From NCBI GenBank assembly GCA_001972305.1, contig BDDD01000998.1:303462-367461 (forward strand): a stretch of DNA of 64,000 nucleotides, written 5' to 3'. Source of the stretch: Cephalotus follicularis (lineage: Eukaryota; Streptophyta; Magnoliopsida; Oxalidales; Cephalotaceae). Below the pieces are notes generated by a model. That model was not told the DNA's origin. It searched no databases and saw nothing but the letters and a program-made list of their open reading frames with translations. The translations under genes and the position numbers were made by a program. This document shows positions 56,384-64,000 of this stretch, in pieces. The stretch's first letter is position 1; each line of letters starts with the position of its first letter.

Positions 56384-57940
56384 ATTGGTCAACGATGGGG
56401 TGTTATGTGGGATCTGCCCCTGGGTTCCATTACCTGGATCTGTGGTATATCATTGTCTATGATGGTATACTGAGTGTGAGTGCTGCAGAGCTGCTCCATT
56501 GCCTACCCTTGACCCAGTTTCAAATACTGTGCACCAGTTATGGTGTACCAGATATTGTGCACTGGATATTGTGCACCAGATTATCCTTAGGCACTCTGCA
56601 TCGGTGTATGAGGGATGTGTACAATCCTGTAGCGTATGGATCAGATATTATTACTGCAGCCATATTCAGTATTTGCCATTAGATATGGCCAGATTCAGTA
56701 TTTGCCATCAGATATGGCCAGATGGGAATTGATAGATATATGATGATGACAGCATAGCTGTACCAGCATCCAGCATCATAGATAGCATGGTAGTCACAGT
56801 ATCTCAGACAACACAGTAGTCTCAGTACTTCAGATAGCACAGTAGTAACGGTATCCCAGACAACACTATAGTTTCAGTATTTCAGTCAGCACAGTAGTAT
56901 CAGTATCCTACATAACATAGTTGCATCAGCATCCAAATAGCACGGTTGCGTCATTATCCCAGATAGCACAATTGTGTCAGTGTCTAGATAGCACAGTTGT
57001 GTCAGTATCCAGATAGTACAGTTTTGTCAGCATTCTAGATACCATAGTGGTGTAAGTATCCTACACAGCATAGTTGTGTCAGTATCCCAGATATCTTATA
57101 GGCACATTTCTTGATTCATGATTACTGATCCTATTTGTAATTCTGATTATTTTATTGCACTATGATCTTATTGTGATTATATTGTACTCGTATAGTACCA
57201 GTTTAAGTTTTGAGATTTGTTCAGTACCTTTCATTGTTGAGTTGCTTTTATTGAAGTCTTGTTGATTAGTTCCGCCTTTATTATTGGTTTATATATTCTT
57301 GATCATTGCTATATCATTTTCTTTCAGTACATCCGATTATTCATGGATGTAACAGGGAATGACTTGTCCCAACTCACTTAGTCATTTGGACTAACCCCCT
57401 CTCAGTTTTCCTTTTTAGATAATGGCGAGCAGTTGCTAAGTCAGATTCAGTAGGGGATGGACCATGAGAGCAACACATGCCTACCAGAGTGCAACACATG
57501 CATATCATTCACGACATCAGATTTTAAATTATGCATTATTTACGTATTTCATGGATGTTTTATATTTATGGTTTTGCATCGAAGGGATGAGCCCTAATTT
57601 CTTTTCATGCTTTGATAATATAGTTGAGGGTTGAGCCCATTTGTGATTTGACGAGGGCTGAGCCCAATTATAAACTGTTGATTCCTCCTTCGAAAGTGTA
57701 TTTTTATAAACTGCGTTTTCTTTATAGGGGGCATAGTCCGATAAACGGATACTACATGCCTGATGTTCATAAAATTTTAAGAGTTAGAAAAATTTTCAAG
57801 TTCTTGAAAAAAGTTCAACTTAAGGATTTTTAATGATTTCACGAAATTTTCAAATGGGGTTCAAGATTTCACGTGGAGGTTTGCGAAAGGAGGCTTGCCA
57901 CGTGACGGTCACATCTCTCTCGGTTGGGACGGGTGTGACA
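56384..57940 (+). mobile_element. LTR D, 5'-truncated
   Basis: It ends GACGGGTGTGACA at 57940. It shares 'ctgggttccatnacc' and 'catttggactaaccccctctcagttt' with LTRs G and H. The left end abuts Athila integrase without a TG terminus. It appears to lie within an E-family LTR that resumes at 57941. The small open frames inside have no domain. Confidence 0.7.
56784..57105. repeat. Tandem repeats of about 25 bp in LTR D
   Basis: About twelve copies of a unit like 'agcacagttgtgtcagtatccagat' run through this stretch with drift in sequence and length. Confidence 0.85.
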
Positions 57941-58715
57941 ATATATGTAATACTGCTATACTGTACTGTACTGTTTTGTCTCTGCTAGTTTCCGATTGTC
58001 TAGTGATCGGAGTGTATCACTGACTATGGTGGTGAGCCTATATGCTAGGAGTGTTTGCTAGAGTTTATTCACCAAACTTATCTGTTACGCAGATCGTGAG
58101 TGTTAGCTGCCCGCCAAGTGCCGGCAATATTGTTTACCTTTTTATCATCATAGGAGTGCATGGTGGTAGCTAGGTGGTACATCGTTGGCTAGGAATTAGC
58201 GACGTTTGACACCCACTACTGGTCTTCGGACAACCTACTGGATTGATTGATTGTACCCTTGTGCGATATCTCTGATAACTGATTAACTGTAGCCTCTTGG
58301 CATGTTTTCTTATATATTGATATATATTGTTTTCAAAAATAAAAACTATCATGCATGGTTGCATCTTTATTTTCATTCTCATGCATCTTACTTAGCCGAG
58401 TGAGGACAACGGCTAATACCTATAATTTTAGATTGACAAGGAGATCGGAGGTGTACTGTTGAAGCTATACTTGGAGGCTTCTTTGTGTTAAGGTTGTTAA
58501 GTTGTACTGTAATAAAGTCATACCCTGTATGTTATATCTACATTCTCCATATGTATTATATAACTTTTTCTTGTGTTGTATAAAGCCTAAGCATGTCGTA
58601 TGGGCTACATGTGTCCAGTATGTTTAATGCTTCTGCAAAGTTTTAAAATTTCAATTATTGGTAAATACTGGATTAAATGTTTAACCTTTTGTGTTAAATG
58701 AAACGGGGTGTGACA
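57941..58715 (+). mobile_element. Family E LTR, 3' part (5' LTR of element E-ii)
   Basis: It matches 5465-6245 of LTR E in order ('ggagtgcatggtggtag', 'cttagccgagtgaggacaa', 'ttggaggcttctt') and ends AACGGGGTGTGACA at 58715. The primer-binding site follows, so this is a 5' LTR. The first two-thirds are missing, replaced by LTR D. Confidence 0.88.
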
Positions 58716-58719
58716 AGCA

Positions 58720-58731
58720 TGGTATCAGAGC
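58720..58731 (+). other. Primer-binding site of element E-ii
   Basis: TGGTATCAGAGC is a perfect initiator-Met-tRNA type site, 4 bp after the LTR. Confidence 0.92.
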
Positions 58732-58827
58732 TTATATTAAATTATAAGCTATCGCTGGGATACTATCCTCGGAAACCAAGTGAATTGTTTCCTGATGATT
58801 AACATCATTCTCCTTATAGGAAATATA

Positions 58828-59330
58828 ATGGACGAAAGGAGAAGACATGAAAGGGTTCAAGCTACTGAGGAGAACATTCCTCAGGAAGCGAATAATGTCC
58901 CTCAGGAAGCGAATGATGGGGGTAACCCGATGGATCGTATAGCCGATTTTATCCAGCAACAGATGGTTACCAATGCGGCCATATGGAGGAGATGCAACAA
59001 TTGTACACTCAAGTACAGCATGCTAGACAACCTTCTAAACAGTCTAGGCCAGCTTCGTCGAAGTGCTAAGGGGGTGGTTCTCCACCCAAATCGACAAAGA
59101 ATAGATCTCAACAGATTACTACTCAGGGTACGCCTAATCAATGTAGCAATGTGAGATCTGAAGTTTGTTCTTATTATGGTCGTATGGGAAATCAACAGAA
59201 GGATTGTTGGAAGAAGAATGGGTTGTGAATAAGGTGCGAAGCATCTAGCCATAGGATGAGAGATTGTCAGAAGGCAGTGCCTACTGGACCTGCTTGTTGT
59301 AGCGGTACTGCAGCTAGACCTTCGCAGTAG
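58828..59330 (+). pseudogene. Element E-ii gag, heavily deleted
   Basis: The frame starts MDERRRHERVQATEENIPQEA at 58828, about 100 bp after the primer site. A short upstream in-frame Met (58780) exists, but MDERRR fits better as the gag start. After 'MDRIADFIQQQMVTNAAIW' (58930-58990) the gag domain proper is missing; the sequence passes to a basic/Ser-rich region and a decayed pair of zinc knuckles ('CSYYGRMGNQQKDCWKKNG' and 'RCEASSHRMRDCQK', near 59165-59275). One Cys of the first knuckle reads Y. A stop interrupts the knuckles near 59226 and another lies near 59328. The open frame to 59154 passes out of the true frame at about 58988. Confidence 0.8.
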
Positions 59331-59797
59331 AAGGATACTGGAAAAGGCATCATGAAAGGTAGAGTCTTTACTCTTACTCGAACAGATGTACCATCTTCGT
59401 ATATGGTATATTAGCTCGTGTATTGATTGATCCGAGCACTTCGCATTCATTCATTGCATCATGTTTTCTGTGTAAACTTGCATGGTGTGACTTCTTGCTT
59501 GCCTTATGTGTTGAGAGTGGATACTCCAACCAGAGACTACTTATTGACTGATACTGTGATACATAACTGTGGGATCACGATAGCTGGAGTTCAGTTATTT
59601 GATGATCTGATTTTATTGCCTATCCAAGATTATGATGTCATCTTGGGAATGGACTGGCTCTATCTACATAAAGCTTCTGTTGACTATTGTAATAAGGTGG
59701 TGACCTTCTATCTGGAGGATTGAACTAAATGTAAATTCACGGGGGAGAAGAATATTTCTACTCCGATTGTTTTTTCTACTTGAGCACAGAAATATCT
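59331..59797 (+). pseudogene. Element E-ii protease
   Basis: The active-site region reads 'RVLIDPSTSHSFIASCFL' (59417-59470), so the D-(T/S)-G triad has become D-P-S. After a frameshift the C-terminal half is open: '[40 protein letters not shown]' (59590-59712). The linker 'AQKYLEKG' ends at 59797, where RNase H begins. The whole RT and the start of the connection domain are absent, so this element could not reverse transcribe itself. Confidence 0.88.
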
Positions 59798-60384
59798 CGA
59801 GAAAGGATGATGCTTGTGAAACAATTTTCCAAGAATTGAAGAGTCAATTGATTACTACTCCTGTTTTGGCATTACCCAAGGGTAATGAGGATTTTACTGT
59901 ATACAGTGACGCTTCTGAGAAAGGCTTGGGATGTGTTCTCATGCAACGTGGTCGCGTAATTGCATATGCATCGAGAAAGTTGAAATCGTACGAGGAGAAT
60001 TATCCTGTACATGATCTTGAATTTGCTACCATAGTGTTTGCTTTACAGAAATGGAGACATTATCTGTATGGCACTCAATTCAAGATATTCATCGACCACA
60101 AGAGCTTGAAGTACTTGTTTTCTCACAAGGAACTGAAAATGAGACAGAGAATGTGGGTTGAATTCTTCAATGATTACAACGGCAATATTCCATACCACCC
60201 AGGGAAGGCGAATGTTGTTGCGGATGCACTGAGTCGCAAAGCAATGATTGCTGGTGCGATGGTTTCACAGTGGAAGCTATTGGAGGATTTTCAGAGATGG
60301 AATCCATTCATGGTTTCCAGAGGTGTAATTGTAGCTAATCTTAGAGCACAACCGGAACTTCTTGACCGCATCATGAATGCATAG
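59798..60384 (+). pseudogene. Element E-ii RNase H
   Basis: An open frame of about 195 codons: '[102 protein letters not shown]', '[37 protein letters not shown]'. All catalytic acids (YSDAS, DLEF, IDHKS, ADAL) are present. The junction with protease at 59797 replaces RT. The frame reaches 60384, where a stop replaces Gln. Confidence 0.93.
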
Positions 60385-61087
60385 TTTAATGACACCGAGT
60401 TATGGAACATTCGTGAGAATTTAGAATCAGATCCTGACTCTGATTTCTCCAAACATTTGGATGGTATATTGAGGTTCCGAAGAAGAGTATGTGTTTCGGA
60501 TGATGATAACTTGAAAGATGAGCTATTGCAACAAACTCATAAATCACAGTACAGTGTTCATCCAGGAAGCTCTAAGATGTGGCATGACATGGAAAGAAAC
60601 TACTGGCTGATTGGCATGAAGAGAGATATTGTTGAATATGTGGCGAGATGCTTGACTTGTCAGAGAGTCAAGGCTGAACATCAGAAACCTGCCGGATTGT
60701 TACAATCCTTACCAGTGGTTGAATGAAAGTGGGAACATGTGACCATGGATTTTGTATCGGGTTTACCGAGGTCACAGAATCGGCATGAAGCAGTTTGGGT
60801 TGTCGTGGACAGACTCACTAAATCTGCTCACTTTCTTCCGATTAACATGACATATTCTATCGAGAAGTTGGCTTGACTGTACAACTGAGAGATTGTGAAG
60901 TTGCATGGAGTGCCGTTCAGTATTGTTTGTGACCGTGATGTAAGGTTTATTTCAAGGTTTTAGAGGAAGTTCCAATTAGCTTTGGAAACAACCTTGAACT
61001 TCAGTATTGAATTTCACCCACAGTTTGATGGACAGTCTTAGCATACCATTCAAACTTTAGAAGATATGCTCTGGGCTTGTGTTATTG
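60385..61087 (+). pseudogene. Element E-ii integrase, cut by CACTA element
   Basis: 'GILRFRRRVCVSDDDNLKDELLQQTHKSQYSVHPGSSKMWHDMERNYWLIGMKRDIVEYVARCLTCQRVKAEHQKPAGLLQSLPVVE' is open to a stop at 60724 (TGG to TGA), giving a complete HHCC finger. The core continues 'KWEHVTMDFVSGLPRSQNRHEAVWVVVDRLTKSAHFLP', stops near 60873, 60885 and 60960, and 'FHPQFDGQS' then a stop at the position of the catalytic Glu. It ends at 'EDMLWACVI', where CACTAG... starts. The remaining 3' end of this element is not in the window. It is closely related to the integrase at 2469-3695. Confidence 0.93.
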
Positions 61088-61109
61088 CACCACTAGAAAA
61101 AGAAGAATT

Positions 61110-61404
61110 CCCGACCGCCTTTTTTGCTGACCACTTTCCCGACCGTCTTGCCGACCGCTTTGGTGGTCGGAAAATGTCCTCAAGTGAAATCGCGTTACTT
61201 TCCCATCGGCAATCGCAGTATTTTGGAATTGCCGACCGCCTAAGCGATCAACAATTCCAAAATAACGAAAATCATTTTTTTATTTAATCTTTGCAACCGC
61301 AATTTTTTTTCCGACCGCTATGGCGGTCGGTAATTAAATAAGTATGTATATTATTATTGTTTTGCTCATCACCGACCGTCGTTCTGACCGTCAAAAGCGG
61401 TCGG
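61110..61404. repeat. Subterminal CCGACCGC repeats of the CACTA element
   Basis: Direct and inverted copies of CCGACCG(C/T) occur at about 61111, 61139, 61151, 61229, 61310, 61371 and, inverted (GCGGTCGG or near), at 61162, 61323 and 61397. The pair at 61310-61330 (CCGACCGCTATGGCGGTCGG) forms an 8-bp inverted repeat. Confidence 0.88.
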
Positions 61405-61484
61405 TGTTTTCCTCTTATTTTAATTTCTTATCTCCTATTGAAGACTTCTCGATCTCCCATTAATCCCAAATACACAGCAGACAT

Positions 61485-61750
61485 TGCTTCCTCTCTCTCT
61501 CACTCTCTACGTTTTCTGCCTCTCCATTTTTTCCGTCATCAACGGTAACGGCAGTGGCAGCAACCCAGTACGTTTGCTACCTCAACATCTCCAAGCACAC
61601 ATCATCGGTTCCTCTCTCTCTCGACGTTTTCTGCCTCTGCTTTTTTTTTTGTCATCAAGGTCACCGACTTTTTCTGTCCATATCCTCTCGATCGCTCCAA
61701 GCGGCAAATCCGATTTCTGATTTCAGGTACCGTTTTTCTGTCCATATCCT
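61485..61750 (+). promoter_or_regulatory. Possible leader of the CACTA gene, internally duplicated
   Basis: A CT-rich tract followed by 'acgttttctgcctct' occurs twice (about 61508 and 61622), and 'tttctgtccatatcctct' twice (61671 and 61736). It resembles a transcript leader with duplication; short frames here have no domain. Confidence 0.4.
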
Positions 61751-63348
61751 CTCTGTCATTTTACTTCTCTTGAAATACCGAAGCTTAGAGCTTCCATTTG
61801 GTGACACCCATTTCTTCCGACGAGATTGTTGTAGGAGAGAAGCTCGGTTTGACGGCATTGAAGCTTTGAGGGGCTGACAGTCGACGATTTGGTAGTTGAG
61901 GAGTGTATTAATTGTGCATTAGCAGTGTGAATGCTCTTGAGCATTATTTACTGAGGTCAGTTCCTAATTCCATGTAGTTGCGAATATTTGCTTTGATGGT
62001 AGTTGCGAATATTCGGTTGGACTATTGATTTTTCATCGCTTTTGATTAAACTGATGTTCTTGTTGTAAAATTTATCTTTTCCCATACTCATGGTCTTGAT
62101 ATGTTCTGTTGCTGCATTTATGCCTCTAATGTATTACTTTATGTCAACGTATTGCTTCTTATTTAGAACAGGCACATTCAAGTTGAAAATAGATTGCTTC
62201 TTTGTGCTAATTGTTGTTACTTTTTTGGGGGGTCAATGGCATAATCAATGTTTGAACTATTCTAATTGATCAATTTTGTGTATCAACTATTTTTTTTTTG
62301 TCAATTGAATACTCTAACTCCATAATGTGAAGCAATGTAGTCCAACCGTGAACATTGTCGTTAAATTTGCCGACATGACCCTTAATTGGCCATGTCGTTA
62401 CTTTGGGAGCTCATTACTTTTGGTAGGAGTCGATTCTTTTCATAGGGTTTAAAGATGTTCATCCAAATTCCGGTAATAGTAGACCTTGGAGTTGACTCTT
62501 AATTTCTAATAGTCAAGTTTTAAAAAATAAATAAAAAATAAGTGTAACAGAGAATAAGTGAACTTTAATCCTACGGTTCGATCATAAAGTGCAACAGAGA
62601 ATACTGTTAATATTACAATAAAGGATCCGTATTAGTATTTTCTATAGCAAAGCCCTATGAGTCATGACCTGTAGGCCATATACTCGGCCACTTTAGATCT
62701 ACATCTCAATCACAGCTTGTATGTGTAGTCAATTTTGTGACTTTGATTCGTACATTTTACCAAATTCTAATTGATGCTTGAATATCTGTATGACTACTTA
62801 AGTGTGTGTTTACATGCAAATATATCATTGATTCTACAAACATATATTGACCCATATATTGAGGTAATCATAATTCTTTCCCTTTTTTTTTTTAATAAAC
62901 CATACATTACACTTTTTATTATGTATGCCTAAACTAATTCAAACCTAAGCCCAAACATCAACAGATCTTTTCTTGGGAGCAAAGGGCATCTGGTCGAATA
63001 TTGTCTCGGCACAAGTTTTGTGCAATTTGTTATTATATAAGAGTGTTGAACGAAACATAGATTGATGACGTTAGGGTTTGTGTGAGAGACAACCTTACAA
63101 AATCTTAATTACGTAGTAAAATCCTCGAACATGAGTGATGATGATGATCTGTGATTTATTCTGTCATGTTAATTTGGAATTTTTGTTTTGGTTATTATAA
63201 TTGTGAATAATAAATATGTATTCATTAGCTGTTAGCGAATGCGTAATTCTAAATTGGTAAATTACGTAATTCTATTTTGTACATATTTGGTATGACGTTT
63301 CTATCACCTGTCATTTTATATTAACAATTATAGATATTTTACATAGAA
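61751..63348. other. AT-rich interior of the CACTA element, no gene seen
   Basis: No convincing exon, RNA or repeat is visible. It probably holds leader introns or spacer before the first coding exon at 63349. Confidence 0.45.
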
Positions 63349-64000
63349 ATGGCTCGTGGAAGTCGATCTTATTGTTCTACCTCTATGAGTGGACGTGGTA
63401 GAGGTATGTCTCCTCGTGCTGATGATGGGGAGCATGGCTTCACAGGCACCACCAATGATATGTATGTTGTTGAATTATATTCTTTAATACAAAATTAATG
63501 ACTCAGATTTATAAGTTTACAGATATGAATTATGTTCGTATTCTTTGATAATGCACGTGCTTTATGATGTTATATAGGTCCTGAGCCATATGGTGTTCCG
63601 ACCCAGGTGGCGGGGTCCTCCACTCATGCATCCAGTTCAGGCAGAGTTACAGGCAGGGACCACCCATCCACAGCCACTGCCAGTAGTTTGTTATTTTTCT
63701 TCAATATAATAGGAAAACTTGTTAAACTTATGAATATAATGGATATATAAATCTTTTCAATCACTTCACTTGGTTCACAATATCTTGTAGGTTCTCAGTC
63801 CCGTGCTAGAGGACCCACTATAGGTATTGATCTTCCAGCACAGCCGGAGGATCGGGTGTATGTATTGATCGTTGGAGAGAGGTAGCTATACATATGGATT
63901 TAAAATTATTCTAACGACGATCAATCTCATGTGAAAGTAGGAACCATAATTTTTGATTTGGTTTTGCAGTGACTTTCCAGTCCCTGAAGTTAAATCCAAG
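63349..64000 (+). CDS. Multi-exon gene inside the CACTA element, 5' part
   Basis: Exon 1 starts with ATG at 63349 and reads MARGSRSYCSTSMSGRGRGM..., a Gly/Arg/Ser-rich N-terminus, to a GTATGT donor at 63462. Exon 2 (63578-63682) is Ser/Thr-rich (TQVAGSSTHASSS), exon 3 (63791-63881) reads RARGPTIGIDLPAQPEDRVYV, and exon 4 begins at 63970 (DFPVPEVKSK). AG/GT signals flank each intron and the phases of exons 2-3 and 3-4 agree exactly, with one open frame to the window edge. The exon 1-2 join does not keep phase with these sites, so that junction or exon 1 may be different. The position and style suggest the non-TNP2 protein that plant CACTA elements often encode, but I cannot identify a domain. 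Unlike the neighbouring retroelement genes it has no stop codon. Confidence 0.55.

Larger units (their letters stand above)
61091..64000 (+). mobile_element. CACTA (EnSpm) DNA transposon, 5' end, runs off the window
   Basis: The terminus CACTAGAAAAAGAAG follows integrase codons; CAC at 61088-61090 is the probable 3-bp target duplication. CACTA elements begin CACTA and carry short subterminal repeats that bind a transposon-encoded protein; here CCGACCGC and its reverse complement fill 61110-61404. Downstream come a CT-rich leader (61485-61750), a long intron-like AT-rich stretch, and an open multi-exon gene from 63349. The other terminus lies beyond 64000. The insertion is younger than the E element it interrupts. 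Confidence 0.85.

Noticed and set aside
58720-58731. tRNA gene fragment
   Set aside because: Only the 12-base primer-binding site is present; no cloverleaf. The same applies to 13268, 29111, 34698 and 41047.
58780-59154. Intact gag of 124 codons in E-ii
   Set aside because: The frame leaves true gag at about 58988 and the rest is out of frame; treated as part of a pseudogene.
63349-63461. Host gene at the right edge
   Set aside because: It lies inside the CACTA element, downstream of its terminus and subterminal repeats, so element-encoded is the simpler reading.

Overview
The window looks like repeat-rich, probably heterochromatic DNA of a flowering plant. The evidence is the mix of element types: Ty3/Gypsy elements of the Tekay/Del chromovirus type (gag-protease-RT-RNase H-integrase with a C-terminal chromodomain-like tail and an initiator-Met-tRNA-type primer site), Ty3/Gypsy elements of the Athila type (tRNA-Asp-type primer site TGGCGCCGTTGCC), and a CACTA/EnSpm DNA transposon. 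I see no host gene, tRNA or rRNA. Every coding block is a broken transposon gene except a short multi-exon open frame inside the CACTA element. The species cannot be read from the sequence. Long terminal repeat (LTR) families are given letters here (A, B, C, D, E, F, G, H, J); these are my own labels, and I is a coding fragment.

Layout. 850-6245: a deleted Tekay-type element (family E), a 5'-truncated LTR fused directly to integrase, followed by an intact 3' LTR. 6246-8780: LTR remnant H against a minus-strand Tekay fragment (I). 8781-10448: no recognisable gene. 10449-11878: a solo LTR (J) with a TATA box and a GAGCTC minisatellite. 11879-18112: a plus-strand Athila element (LTR, primer site, gag, partial pol) whose RT is split by an inverted solo LTR (14599-17627) and then ended by LTR G (18113). 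20783-32553: LTR A1, split by a complete minus-strand Tekay-type element F (22338-31407) with two LTRs, primer site, polypurine tract, near-matching 5-bp target duplication and an empty-site copy elsewhere in the window. 32658-48461: family B in the order LTR-internal-LTR-internal-LTR. 48462-51421: a third, more diverged pol, then LTR A2 (51422-53482). 53483-58715: remnants of LTR C, a minus-strand Athila integrase, LTR D and an E-family LTR. 58716-61087: a second E element lacking RT, whose integrase is cut by a CACTA element that starts at 61091 and runs off the window.

The strongest unexplained signals are in the LTRs. First, unrelated LTR families (A/B, E, C and the Athila LTR) carry arrays of short self-complementary motifs centred on TCGA-like cores (CAGTCGACTG or GCGTCGACGC types) at a pitch of about 21 bp, two turns of B-DNA. 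F and J carry comparable palindrome arrays (GACGTCGATGTC and CGAGCTCT) with other or looser spacing. Second, all six A/B-type LTR copies, including the inverted solo LTR, keep a block of about 80-190 bp with potential hairpins, one showing a paired G-C to A-U exchange, and a 10-bp ATCGAT palindrome that changes symmetrically. These two are the best candidates for a previously undescribed system. Chimeric junctions, catalytic-site losses and a bias toward C-to-T type stop codons record how the nest was built and silenced.
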